Positions 53,201 to 61,877 of a DNA stretch of 64,000 nucleotides are shown here, one piece after another; position 1 is the stretch's first letter, and each line of letters opens with the position of its first letter. A program made the translations under genes and the position numbers. The stretch comes from Flavobacterium muglaense (GTDB lineage Bacteria; Bacteroidota; Bacteroidia; Flavobacteriales; Flavobacteriaceae). The DNA lies in the NCBI RefSeq assembly GCF_014305155.1, contig NZ_JACRUK010000008.1, positions 1-64,000 of the forward strand, given 5' to 3'. A model generated the notes under the pieces. That model made no database searches. It saw only the letters and a list, made by a program, of their open reading frames with translations, and was not told where the DNA came from.

Positions 53201-54308
53201 TAGTAGCACTGGTGGAAAAGGTACCAAACTAAAAGCTGGAGATCATATCACAACCACTCAAAAACTATTTATTTATGGTCAAAAAGGAGACCGTTTTAAA
53301 TGTGAAGACGAAAATGAATTTACAGTCACTATTGCTAAAACACCGGTTCTAAAACCGCATAACGACATTGCTTTATGCAATCAATACATTTTACCCGCTT
53401 TGGCAGAAGGTAACTATTTTTCTGAACCACTTGGAACAGGTATTGCCTATAAAGCAGGTGATACTATTACAGAAAGTAAAACAATATATGTTTATGCTAC
53501 AGCCACTAGTAAAGTAGGCTGTTACGCCGAAACCTCATTTGATATTACCATTTACCCACTACAAACTTTAGTTCTTGAGGACAAAGCTGTTTGTGTCGAT
53601 TACGGTACAGGAGCCATCAATTCCCCAGCACTATTAGAATCAGGACTCGATCCAAAGCAGTTTATAGTAGATTGGTATTTTAATACAGAACTGGTAGGTA
53701 CTGGCCCAACGCACTCCACAACTATTTTAGGCTTGTATGATGTGGTTGTCACCAAAATTACTCCGGATACAGGAAGCGATTGCAGCTATTATCCCACTAC
53801 TGTAAAAGTGACAAAAACCAGTCCTGCTGTAGCAAAGATTACGGTCTCTGATGCTTTTACAGATGAAATAAATCTTGACATTATGGATGTTAGCGGTTTT
53901 GGCGATTATCTATACCAGTTGGATGGCGAGGGGGAATACCAAGCTCATCCTTCTTTTGGGAACGTATCGTCAGGAGAGCACTATATTACTATAAAAGACA
54001 ATAAAGGTAGTTGTACTGTGACAATATTAACAGCAATTGTATTGAAATACCCTAAACTTTTTACACCAAATAATGATGGGTTTAATGATTATTGGAACAT
54101 TAGCGATTTAGCAACACAAACCAACTCAGTAGTAGCCATATTTGACAGATACGGGAAATTATTGAAGCAATTCAAGACCAATACTGTAGGTTGGGACGGC
54201 CGTTACAATAATGCCGAATTGCCAAGTGAAGATTATTGGTTTACTGTTCAATACACCTTAGATGGTCAGGAAAAAATATTCAAGTCCCATTTTAGTCTAA
54301 AACGATAA
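50256..54308 (+). CDS. Large T9SS type B secreted protein with choice-of-anchor L domain and tandem repeats
   Basis: A 1350-residue cell-surface or secreted protein. I take the TTG start at 50256, which directly opens a signal peptide (LYLLLFALFSYTAFCQ). Residues about 20-270 resemble the choice-of-anchor L domain (FLFASNEYGEYQCGFSDVFG). Residues about 270-350 look Ig-like. Eight Cys-led repeats of 64-75 residues follow, starting near 544, 611, 686, 750, 823, 895, 968 and 1040; each has CxxYxLP, an NGxYxT-like turn and an ITxTQTIYIY-like strand. The C-terminus (YPKLFTPNNDGFNDYWNI to FKSHFSLKR) is the gliding-motility-type sorting domain used by type IX secretion. A role in adhesion or surface layer is likely but not shown. 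Confidence 0.9.
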   Translation: MKNLYLLLFALFSYTAFCQSITIDDSSRNADQLVQLLLGNSCTTTSNIGLSSPQSIAYFNNNSSSFPIKEGVIIRNGIAKYTEGQYNGNNMSSQVNTNSDLQLQAISNSTGQNTAITDVAYLEFDFVPMSSTFSFDFLFASNEYGEYQCGFSDVFGFFLTDLGTNVTTNLAIVPGTSDPISVKNIRDSNFNASCNSVNANLFSTSTVNSPSLSTLNMRGYTQILNASSAVIPNHSYRIRMVIGDANDSGYDSAVFLSSASFTTTIDLGPDQSICSSNTTKIQTGLTDPKYIHKWYKDGQLLATENSYELEVKSAGVYDVVINQLNSGCIIKDQIVFNELMINTPTNLTNCNQGLATYGYDLTQNNLTSLGVDTTKYEIAYYSNTADANLNRNAINTTDLSNYQSTGNETIYFKLKSKSDANWCDTLHSFNLVLENIASPKKPADLLFCDSPTGVDIKLTDNNSFILGGQDPKNYTINYYSTLEDAIANKNELSATYHITTGAKKIDVWIRMSSSTNSACYNINSFSITINPRPAVSALADVIECSSYILPLISFGDYYTLPNGNGIKLQAGDAITLSGTYYIYSGPDSNSCTNESSFNVNLISQYNVALNHCDYFQIPIPPVGQFYTKGGGPTGGGTTLNSGVKIYTSQTIYYYAEFGGSTCRDAAFDLNIMPLPDVDVLQNVSTCNSYSLPVLTNGKYYTGDQANGKLLSAGDIITSSQKIYIYNTDGSCSSQSVFQVIIIPQIKNETACGSYTLPKLAVAKYYTGPSGTGDVIASGTVLTKTTTVYTYAATSTTPNCTDNLAFTITIIPFPAVDQLNNVIRCISEPYFLPTLQNGTYFTKKNRGGKTLAPGDLITSTQTIYINNLQNGCANESSFKVEIRDLPKLTIITDVTSCKEFIIPTVVNGSFYSATGGKGRLIPPGEHITSTQTIYLYNQWPDLKTCAAENPVNINIIGLTVDKINDITVCDQYVLPELKIGEYFSSTGGKGTKLKAGDHITTTQKLFIYGQKGDRFKCEDENEFTVTIAKTPVLKPHNDIALCNQYILPALAEGNYFSEPLGTGIAYKAGDTITESKTIYVYATATSKVGCYAETSFDITIYPLQTLVLEDKAVCVDYGTGAINSPALLESGLDPKQFIVDWYFNTELVGTGPTHSTTILGLYDVVVTKITPDTGSDCSYYPTTVKVTKTSPAVAKITVSDAFTDEINLDIMDVSGFGDYLYQLDGEGEYQAHPSFGNVSSGEHYITIKDNKGSCTVTILTAIVLKYPKLFTPNNDGFNDYWNISDLATQTNSVVAIFDRYGKLLKQFKTNTVGWDGRYNNAELPSEDYWFTVQYTLDGQEKIFKSHFSLKR

Positions 54309-54330
54309 TTGCTTGAGTAATTATCGTTTT
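54299..54330. terminator. Terminator hairpin at the end of the T9SS gene
   Basis: Perfect arms AAAACGATAATT and AATTATCGTTTT; the stop codon lies inside the left arm. A and T runs at both ends could serve both this gene and the convergent PfkB-type gene. Confidence 0.8.
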
Positions 54331-54355
54331 ATCTCATTTTTACAAGAATTACAAA

Positions 54356-55288
54356 TTATTTCCCTTTCAACCATTCAAACAATCGCTTGGCATCTTCTAC
54401 TTTAAACAACTGGGTTCCGTCGTTCATAGTTGCTGCTGATCCGCATGCTACTCCCCAACGAATTACTTCTGATAAGTTTTTATTTTGCGAAAGCGCCCAT
54501 ACCATCCCCCCTACCATACTATCTCCCGCACCTACAGTGCTTTTTTTAACTACATTAGGAGCTGGAACATAATCATAAGAATCCTTGGTTACTAAAACTG
54601 CTCCTTGTGGACCAAGAGAAACAACTACGATTTCGGCACCGCCTTTTGCAATTATTTTTTTGGCTGCTTCGTTTACTTCTTCCATTTCTAGACTAGCTTC
54701 CCCCACAAGTTTTGCTAATTCACCTACATTGGGTTTGATTAAATAAACTCCCGTTTCTAATACTTTTTCTAAGGACGCTCCAGAGGTATCTGCAATGACT
54801 TTAGTTCCCGACTTTTTAGCAAGTACGGCAATTTGTTTGTAAAAGTCTAGAGGTAAACCTTCGTTCAAGCTCCCACTCAGTACTAAAAAATGAGACGAAA
54901 AAGCTGCTGCTTTTTTCAGTATCGTATCGATCTCCTCTTCACTAATAACCGCTCCTGGAAACCCAAAACGGTATTGTGAATTGGTATTATCATCGACTGC
55001 CACAAAGCTTTCTCTGGTCCAGTTTTGTACTGCAATGGGATCAATAGCTACGGATTCTTTTACCAATAATTCTTTTATCATTTCTCCAGTAGGTCCTCCA
55101 GCCGTGAAAACAGCTAATGAGTCGCCGCCCAAACGAGAAATAGCTTTAGACACATTAATACCTCCACCACCTGCATCAAAGGATGGTTGTTGGCATCTTA
55201 TTTTTTGTTCTGGAACTAATCCTGTAAAATGAGCACTTTTATCCAAAGCTGGATTTACAGTCAAGGTGATAATTTCGTGATTTTTCAT
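54356..55288 (-). CDS. PfkB-family sugar kinase (1-phosphofructokinase-like)
   Basis: A 310-residue ribokinase-family enzyme. N-terminal TLTVNPALDKSAHF and GGGGINVSKAISRLGG match the 1-phosphofructokinase/tagatose-6-phosphate kinase group (HK/LacC type). The C-terminal catalytic STVGAGDSMVGGMVWAL carries the base Asp. No PTS or sugar operon genes are adjacent, so the substrate is open: 6-phosphofructokinase (PfkB-type) or 1-phosphofructokinase. Confidence 0.88.
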   Translation of the reverse strand: MKNHEIITLTVNPALDKSAHFTGLVPEQKIRCQQPSFDAGGGGINVSKAISRLGGDSLAVFTAGGPTGEMIKELLVKESVAIDPIAVQNWTRESFVAVDDNTNSQYRFGFPGAVISEEEIDTILKKAAAFSSHFLVLSGSLNEGLPLDFYKQIAVLAKKSGTKVIADTSGASLEKVLETGVYLIKPNVGELAKLVGEASLEMEEVNEAAKKIIAKGGAEIVVVSLGPQGAVLVTKDSYDYVPAPNVVKKSTVGAGDSMVGGMVWALSQNKNLSEVIRWGVACGSAATMNDGTQLFKVEDAKRLFEWLKGK

Positions 55289-55347
55289 TTTATAAATTTA
55301 AGATTAAAAGGTATAGTTTCAAAAAAATAATTGCCGATTTAAAAAAC

Positions 55348-55380
55348 AAAAAAAGCGAAGAGTTTCCCCTTCGCTTTTTT
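55348..55380 (-). terminator. Terminator after the ABC permease-peptidase gene
   Basis: Hairpin arms AAAAAAAGCGAAG and CTTCGCTTTTTT around a short loop, just beyond the stop of the gene ending at 55397. On the minus strand the left arm provides the T run. It separates that operon from the PfkB-type gene. Confidence 0.85.
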
Positions 55381-55396
55381 CACAAACCTGCATCAA

Positions 55397-58300
55397 CTAC
55401 AACTTGCGCCTGTTATCATCTGAGTTCGTATCAATTAATTTATTATACGGATCAACCCCTACTTCTGTTGGTTTTACATCGACAATTATAGAAATTTTAT
55501 TATCTATTTTATCTATTTTGTACTTCTTTAAATGCAATTCTTTCTCCACTTTTTTATCCTTAACAGTCACTTCATTAAAAATTCCAATTTCAATATAGTC
55601 TTGCAATGGCAATGAAGTAGTCGCAATCACGTCTCCTTTTTTCTTGAACGATAAGGTTTTACCTTTGGCATCTTTAAAAATTCGCTTACCCTGATCATCT
55701 GCCTTGTATTTAGCCACCTCAAATTCAATATCTACCTGATATTTCCCGTTGGCTAATTTCTTAGTAGTTGCATTTTTAACTCTATTATCATAAAGTGTGA
55801 TCGTTTCAAACATATCGTTTACAACATACTTTAATGAATCTGGAGTTGCTGCCTTTATCAACTCAACTAACTCTATCGAATTGGTGTACGGAGCCTCTTG
55901 ATAACCCGCTTTTTGAATGTATGATTTCAAAACTCCATTCAGTTTTTGCTCGCCAATAAAATCACTTAATGCATAGAAAACCAGAGAACCTTTCCTGTAA
56001 TGAATGTATTGCTGGTTTTCATTATACATCAAGGGTTTTTCTTTTTTAGCCTCATTAGTTCTTCCAGAGAGATACATATCCAGAGACACTTTTAAGAACT
56101 TACGCATTTTTGTTTTACCATAGTGATGCTCTAAAACTTTTAAGGAACTATATTCAGAAAGACTCTCGGACAACATAGTCACTCCTTGCACATTTGCTCC
56201 AACAACCTGATCTCCCCACCATTGATGTGCCACTTCATGCGAAACCACAGTAAAAGGATAATCAACTGCCTCTTGGTCATTATCATCCACAGAAGCAATA
56301 AACCCAATTCCTTCAGAAAAAGGTATTGTGTTCGAAAAAGATTGTGCAAACTCACCCAAGGTTCTAGGATATTCCATAACACGAACCTGCTTATGCTGGT
56401 AGGGACTGAAATTAGTCGAGTAATAATCCAAAGATTTTTTTATCCCAGAAACCATCCTGTTCAAATTGAATTCATGCCCTTTATTGTAATAGATTTCAAT
56501 ATTTACATTGTTCCACTTATCTCTCTTAATTTCATATCTAGCCGAATTATAAGCATAGAAATTCAGCATTTTTTGGTCCATTTTGTAATGAAAATAATTT
56601 CTCCCGTCCTTTTTCCATTGCTTTTGCAAATAACCTGGCGCAATTGCTGTTTGATCACCTGAGGTACTAACAGTAGTTTCAAATGTTAACCAATCAGCAT
56701 CATTGCTAATGTAGTTGTTTTTTCTTGCGATAGAATCCATAGGGCTTGCCATTCTTTCCTTAGGCTTAAGACCATACTTTTTTCGAACATCATCATCAGT
56801 TAACTCTCCTCTTTCGCTATATCCGATAGATGGAAAAGAACTATTATTGATAAAAGTTCCATTATAAATAACTGGCGAATTATTTTTAAACAAGGTATTC
56901 TCTTTATTTTTGACTTCAAAGGACATAACTATCGAATCGCCAGGCAATAAAGGCTTAGCTAACTTGTAAATATTGAAATTATAAACCGAATCTTTAGAAA
57001 CGAGTTGTGTTCCTTTTGCGAAAGCGATTTTAGTTTGAAAATTATTGTAATTGACAAAAATAGAGTCTATCCCTTTATTCGATTTGTTTTTCAAAACATA
57101 GGTCCCTTTCGCCAGAAAATCACGTTCCTCAGGAAACAGGTCTAAATCTATCTTAATATCTGTAATTCTAGGTTGTGCATATTTTTGATACTTTTTGTAC
57201 TTTTTCTCCCAGTTCACCATTTCTTTTTCATGGTCTTGACTGGAAGTATATTCATTGACAACATTGTTTTGGTAATATAACGTACTCCCTAAGGCAACAA
57301 AGCCTATCAATGGCAATAGTATTAAAACAGTCATTTTTTTACCCATCCTTTGCTTAGCATCCGTCAATCTTGCTTTGGCTGATTGACCAACTCCCCTTGT
57401 CCAAAACAAAAGTGTAAGACCGAAAATTCCTAAACCAAATAGGAACCAATATCCTTTGTACAGGTAATACATAGGCAGTGTATTGCCATAACCATTCATA
57501 TCTGAGTATTGAAAACCCGTATCGCTATTAAACCTAAAAACGTCTTGCTCCACTCCAATTTCTGGAATAAAAACCAAACCAATAGAGAGAATAAGTAAAA
57601 CAAAGAAACCAAGTAAATAATTTTTGAAGAGCGTTTGAATAAAAAGTGCCAAAAAAGCCCAGATTACAAAGTGTACCAATTTAACAGCATACAATTCAAA
57701 AAGATAATGACCGATCTCAAAGTTAAAATAACCGTTATAACATTGTATCATAATCCCTCCAATCATGATGACGGCTAGTAACGCTACTTGCATTTTGATC
57801 AAGGCTAAAAACTTAGAGAACAACAATACCCAGTTTGGTGTTGGTGTTACATCAATTAAATGATTCATTCTTGCGGTTACGCCTCGATGCACAAGTATAC
57901 CCGCAAAAAGAAAAGTCAAAACATTAATAAAAAGTCCAAAAGCACCTCCTGGTATAGCTAGCATTTGCCAAGTCATTGGATACGTATTTGTACCAAAAAT
58001 GGCACCCGCGCTTAACGATGTAAGCAATATAAATACCAGTCCTACAATGACGATACTAATAAAAATCCAGTTTTTAACAATGAATCTAAAATCTATCTTA
58101 GACAAATTCCAAGCTGTTTTTAAATTATGTTTAATCGAATAATCGAACTGTATGTTGGGTAAATTAATCCTTGTAATGCCACCAAAATTATTCTTGGTTA
58201 CACGCTCTTCCTTTTTACTTTTCCCAAACGTCAAAGCTGTTTGTGTAAACGAAAAGTAACGATACAAGAGAACAAATACAATTAATGAAATACCTAAGCA

Positions 58301-59047
58301 CAATAATCGGTTGTATACAATAATCCCTTCAAAAGGCAGTAAGTTCACATTTTTTTCGGCAACGGTCCAATATTGTGTGTAATAACTCAACGCTTCACTA
58401 CCAAAAGGATCTAAGATTCCCGCGAGGTAACGATTATCTGCATCATTGGTAAAACTACTGATCATGCTTTGAACAAAAAGCAATAGAATAACCGCAATAA
58501 ATCCTACCGAAATATTTCGAGTTATCGTTACAATTGCAAATACAATCACTCCATAAAAAAATAAATTAGGGATAACGAAGATGAAATAAGCTTGCAAATA
58601 CCCTATAATACTTACTGGTCCCAATAAACTTTGATTAATTCCTGGTAAATAAGACGCACAAAAAGCACCTAAACCGATACCCAAAACAACTAAAATCACA
58701 ATGGTCAACGAACTCAAGAATTTCCCCAATAAATAATCCATTTTTGTAAACGGATAGGAAAAAAGAATGGTGTGCATATTGTATTTAAAATCTCGGTAAA
58801 TCGAAGCTCCAACTATGGAAGGCAGTAAAAAGTAGGTCAATACAGAAAGTCCATTGATTATACCGTTCAAAGCAATAGGCGAATTAGCCAATTGATTGGA
58901 GGCAGTCGTGCTAGACATGCCATCAAAAAAGCCCAGATTAGTAGCCATCATTAACATCGATAGGACAAAAAATATCCCCATATAGATATAAAAAGTGGGG
59001 TTTTTAAACCATCTTTTTAATTCAAAAGTAAATATAGTTCCTAACAT
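55397..59047 (-). CDS. ABC transporter permease fused to an M1-family metallopeptidase
   Basis: A 1216-residue protein. The first half (about 1-610) contains two ABC-2-like permease blocks, each with about six helices, e.g. YNMHTILFSYPFTKMDYLLG and WNLSKIDFRFIVKNWIFISI. The second half is an extracytoplasmic M1 aminopeptidase-like domain with VVSHEVAHQWWGDQ (HEXXH zinc site) and SESLSEYSSL (third zinc ligand Glu). A late MYNENQQYIHYRKGSLVFYAL region is also typical. It overlaps its ATPase gene by 7 bases. Such proteins are widespread in Bacteroidota, with no firm substrate known. Confidence 0.9.
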   Translation of the reverse strand: MLGTIFTFELKRWFKNPTFYIYMGIFFVLSMLMMATNLGFFDGMSSTTASNQLANSPIALNGIINGLSVLTYFLLPSIVGASIYRDFKYNMHTILFSYPFTKMDYLLGKFLSSLTIVILVVLGIGLGAFCASYLPGINQSLLGPVSIIGYLQAYFIFVIPNLFFYGVIVFAIVTITRNISVGFIAVILLLFVQSMISSFTNDADNRYLAGILDPFGSEALSYYTQYWTVAEKNVNLLPFEGIIVYNRLLCLGISLIVFVLLYRYFSFTQTALTFGKSKKEERVTKNNFGGITRINLPNIQFDYSIKHNLKTAWNLSKIDFRFIVKNWIFISIVIVGLVFILLTSLSAGAIFGTNTYPMTWQMLAIPGGAFGLFINVLTFLFAGILVHRGVTARMNHLIDVTPTPNWVLLFSKFLALIKMQVALLAVIMIGGIMIQCYNGYFNFEIGHYLFELYAVKLVHFVIWAFLALFIQTLFKNYLLGFFVLLILSIGLVFIPEIGVEQDVFRFNSDTGFQYSDMNGYGNTLPMYYLYKGYWFLFGLGIFGLTLLFWTRGVGQSAKARLTDAKQRMGKKMTVLILLPLIGFVALGSTLYYQNNVVNEYTSSQDHEKEMVNWEKKYKKYQKYAQPRITDIKIDLDLFPEERDFLAKGTYVLKNKSNKGIDSIFVNYNNFQTKIAFAKGTQLVSKDSVYNFNIYKLAKPLLPGDSIVMSFEVKNKENTLFKNNSPVIYNGTFINNSSFPSIGYSERGELTDDDVRKKYGLKPKERMASPMDSIARKNNYISNDADWLTFETTVSTSGDQTAIAPGYLQKQWKKDGRNYFHYKMDQKMLNFYAYNSARYEIKRDKWNNVNIEIYYNKGHEFNLNRMVSGIKKSLDYYSTNFSPYQHKQVRVMEYPRTLGEFAQSFSNTIPFSEGIGFIASVDDNDQEAVDYPFTVVSHEVAHQWWGDQVVGANVQGVTMLSESLSEYSSLKVLEHHYGKTKMRKFLKVSLDMYLSGRTNEAKKEKPLMYNENQQYIHYRKGSLVFYALSDFIGEQKLNGVLKSYIQKAGYQEAPYTNSIELVELIKAATPDSLKYVVNDMFETITLYDNRVKNATTKKLANGKYQVDIEFEVAKYKADDQGKRIFKDAKGKTLSFKKKGDVIATTSLPLQDYIEIGIFNEVTVKDKKVEKELHLKKYKIDKIDNKISIIVDVKPTEVGVDPYNKLIDTNSDDNRRKL

Positions 59048-59925
59048 AATATCGAGTCGTTTTTAAGTGCTACAAAATACACGTCTTCTAGTTGAGGCGC
59101 AACAGCAACAAAGCTTTCATTAGGTTGCTCCTTACTGTAAACTCTAATATTCAAGCTATTATCTTGATTATAATTTGATGAAATAACATTGAAGTCCGTT
59201 TCATATTGTTCTAGTCCTTCTCGCTCAATAACTTTAGTCCAGATTTGCCCATTCAAAGCATCAGTAGTTGATTGTGGTGTACCTTGAGTTAAAATTTTTC
59301 CCCCATTCAAAATGGCTATTTCATTACATAGTTCTTTGACATCATCCACAATATGGGTTGAAAAAATAACAGTATGATTGGTCCCTATTTCACGCAACAC
59401 ATTTAAAAAACGATGTCTTTCGGCAGGATCTAATCCAGCTGTTGGTTCATCTACAATAATTAACTTGGGGTTATTCAATAACAATTGAGCAATTCCAAAA
59501 CGTTGTTTCATACCGCCCGAATATCCATTTACATCCTTCATACGTACTTCATACAAATTAGTCACTTCTAAAACTTGTTTTACAATTGTAGCTCTTTCCG
59601 TTTTGGATGCTATACCTTTCAATTGTGCAAAATAGTGTAATAAGTCTTCTGCTGACATACTGGGATAAACGCCAAATTCTTGTGGCAAGTAGCCTAGAAT
59701 TTTACGCAATTCCATTTGATCTTTTAAAGTATTAATCCCATCAAACTCAATCATACCTGAATCTGGTTTTTGCAAAGTTGCAATTGTACGCATCAAGGAA
59801 GATTTACCCGCTCCATTGGGACCCAAAAGTCCAAACATTCCTGTTCCAATTTCGAGATTTAAATTATCCAAGGCTTTTACACCATTTTTATAGGTCTTAC
59901 TTAGGTTTGTAATTTTGAGTTTCAT
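59041..59925 (-). CDS. ABC transporter ATP-binding protein, partner of the permease-peptidase
   Basis: A 294-residue ATPase with Walker A GPNGAGKSSLMRTI, Q-loop LPQEFGVYPSMSA, signature YSGGMKQRFGIAQ, Walker B LIIVDEPTAGLDP and H-loop FSTHIVDDVKEL. A C-terminal extension of about 70 residues follows. Its 7-base overlap with the permease-peptidase gene shows coupled translation. Confidence 0.92.
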   Translation of the reverse strand: MKLKITNLSKTYKNGVKALDNLNLEIGTGMFGLLGPNGAGKSSLMRTIATLQKPDSGMIEFDGINTLKDQMELRKILGYLPQEFGVYPSMSAEDLLHYFAQLKGIASKTERATIVKQVLEVTNLYEVRMKDVNGYSGGMKQRFGIAQLLLNNPKLIIVDEPTAGLDPAERHRFLNVLREIGTNHTVIFSTHIVDDVKELCNEIAILNGGKILTQGTPQSTTDALNGQIWTKVIEREGLEQYETDFNVISSNYNQDNSLNIRVYSKEQPNESFVAVAPQLEDVYFVALKNDSILC

Positions 59926-60062
59926 GCTAATTTGTTTTTTTGGTTTAATAGTAAGTAGACGCTTTACTATAAACGTTACAGTTTTTTCAATAAAACGGCA
60001 TAAATAATCCTACAAAACACAAAATTCATCAAAAGTCAAAATTAACAACCTAATTATCTTCG

Positions 60063-60070
60063 TACCTTTG
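60063..60070 (+). promoter_or_regulatory. -7 element of thiL
   Basis: TACCTTTG matches TAnnTTTG, about 20 bases above the thiL ATG at 60091. No clear TTG lies at the expected distance upstream. Confidence 0.5.
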
Positions 60071-60090
60071 CTACTTTAAAAACAAACATA

Positions 60091-61137
60091 ATGATTGAAG
60101 ATAAAAACCCACAACGCACTAGCATAGCTCAATTAGGAGAATTTGGATTGATAGACCATTTGACAAAAAACTTTGAAATCACCCAAGCATCTACCTTAAA
60201 AAGCATCGGTGATGATGCTGCTGTACTGGACTTTAAGGATAAAAAAGTCGTAGTATCAACTGATTTATTGATCGAAGGCGTCCATTTTGATTTGGCTTAT
60301 ATGCCATTGAAACATTTAGGGTATAAAGCTGTAGTTGTAAACGTATCTGATATTTGTGCTATGAATGCCAAAGCTACTCAAATCACAGTTTCGGTAGCCG
60401 TATCCAATCGTTTCCCTCTAGAGGCATTAGAGGAATTATTTGAAGGAATCACACATGCCGCAGCCGAATATAAAGTTGACGTAATAGGCGGTGACACCAC
60501 CTCATCTCAAAAAGGATTAATCATTAGTATTACTGCAATAGGCGAAGCTAACGAAGAAGAAATAGTGTATAGAAATGGCGCTAAAGAAACCGATTTATTA
60601 GTGGTAACTGGTGATATTGGAGCTGCTTATATGGGATTGCAAGTACTGGAAAGAGAGAAACAAGTATTTCAAGTCAACCCTAACTCTCAACCAGACTTAG
60701 ACGCTTATACTTATTTAATTGAGCGTCAATTGAAGCCAGAAGCGCGCAAGGACGTTCGTACTTTATTACACGCTTTAGAAATAAAACCAACATCTATGAT
60801 CGATATTTCGGATGGTTTATCATCAGAGATTATGCATTTGTGCAAGCAATCTAATGTAGGTTGTAATTTATACGAAGACAAGTTGCCTCTTGATCCACAA
60901 TTGATCAGTGTATGCGAAGAATTTGATATTGACAGTACAACGGTCGCAATCAATGGCGGTGAGGATTATGAATTGCTATTCACGATTGCCATGGACGATT
61001 TTGAAAAAATAAAAGCAAATCCAAATTTTTCGATCATTGGACACATGGTTCAAGCTAGCGAAGGAATCCATTTAGTTACTAGAGCCAATACACGAATTCC
61101 GCTAAAAGCTAGAGGCTGGGACGCCATAAAAGAATAA
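60091..61137 (+). CDS. thiL: Thiamine-monophosphate kinase
   Basis: A 348-residue enzyme that phosphorylates thiamine monophosphate to thiamine diphosphate. The N-terminus LGEFGLIDHLTK and SIGDDAAVLDFKDKKVVVSTD, then HFDLAYMPLKHLGYKAVVVN, VIGGDTTSS and the C-terminal AINGGEDYELLFTI are typical of ThiL/PurM-fold kinases. Length is normal. No other thiamine gene is adjacent. Confidence 0.95.
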   Translation: MIEDKNPQRTSIAQLGEFGLIDHLTKNFEITQASTLKSIGDDAAVLDFKDKKVVVSTDLLIEGVHFDLAYMPLKHLGYKAVVVNVSDICAMNAKATQITVSVAVSNRFPLEALEELFEGITHAAAEYKVDVIGGDTTSSQKGLIISITAIGEANEEEIVYRNGAKETDLLVVTGDIGAAYMGLQVLEREKQVFQVNPNSQPDLDAYTYLIERQLKPEARKDVRTLLHALEIKPTSMIDISDGLSSEIMHLCKQSNVGCNLYEDKLPLDPQLISVCEEFDIDSTTVAINGGEDYELLFTIAMDDFEKIKANPNFSIIGHMVQASEGIHLVTRANTRIPLKARGWDAIKE

Positions 61138-61142
61138 AAAAC

Positions 61143-61177
61143 AAAAAAGCGACATGTACAAAATGTCGCTTTTTTTA
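61143..61177. terminator. Bidirectional terminator between thiL and the response regulator gene
   Basis: Arms AAAAAAGCGACAT and ATGTCGCTTTTTTT form a perfect hairpin with A and T runs on both sides, in a convergent gap. Confidence 0.9.
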
Positions 61178-61182
61178 TGAGT

Positions 61183-61875
61183 TTAAAACAATAACCCTAT
61201 TTTCCTAGCTTCTCGTACCAGATCGATATCGCTACCACTGGTTATTTTTAAAAGCGCTTTGAGATTTAGTTTTCTAGCTTCAATTGCTTTTAATGATATA
61301 GGTATGTATTGCGGTATATCTGCCGCTTTGGTTCCTTTGGATAAATGAAAAAGAATTTGCTTGTCAAACAAATCAATTTCAATGTCGTTTTCATGTGATT
61401 CTAGCATTTCAAGAACCGATTTACTATAATAAAATTCGTTTTTAATTACTTTATTAAATGCAAATAGTAACTCATCAAAAGTCAAATCGTTTTTTATCAC
61501 CAAACCGTTTGGGTTGATCGTACTTATAATTGTTTTGATTTTTAAAAACTCCGTAAACATGGTTAGCAAAATAATTTTGCAATTGGGCATCTGTTCCAAA
61601 ATTAATTTTGCCAAATCCTCTCCTGAATATAGGTTTTTCTCTTCGTATGAAGGCATGCTGATATCAAAAAAAACAATATCAAACACAATTGAATCTGTAT
61701 TTGTAATTAAATGATATCCTGACTCGCAATCCTTAGCCTCATAGATAACAAACTCAAATTTTTCTGGTTTGTATCGTGTTATAGCATTTTTATATCCTTG
61801 AATGATAAAAGGATGATCATCAACAATAAGAATATTCATTTTGGTTTTTTCAATGAAAACAGATTCGGGTGTCAT
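61183..61875 (-). CDS. LuxR/NarL-type response regulator
   Basis: Up to 230 residues. The receiver domain begins MNILIVDDHPFIIQGY, with the phosphoacceptor Asp in VFFDISMPSY, the Thr in LLTMFTEF and the Lys in LVIKNDLTF. The C-terminus is a diverged LuxR-like helix-turn-helix (LFHLSKGTKAADIPQYIPIS). I favour the start at the ATG at 61842 (MNILIVDD), but 61875 directly follows the kinase stop and is possible. It is the partner of the kinase immediately upstream. Confidence 0.88.
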   Translation of the reverse strand: MTPESVFIEKTKMNILIVDDHPFIIQGYKNAITRYKPEKFEFVIYEAKDCESGYHLITNTDSIVFDIVFFDISMPSYEEKNLYSGEDLAKLILEQMPNCKIILLTMFTEFLKIKTIISTINPNGLVIKNDLTFDELLFAFNKVIKNEFYYSKSVLEMLESHENDIEIDLFDKQILFHLSKGTKAADIPQYIPISLKAIEARKLNLKALLKITSGSDIDLVREARKIGLLF

Positions 61876-61877
61876 TT

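Noticed and set aside
51880..53580. DNA-level tandem repeat or CRISPR-like array
   Set aside because: The repetition is at protein level, with diverged DNA and variable period; no short identical repeats with spacers are present.
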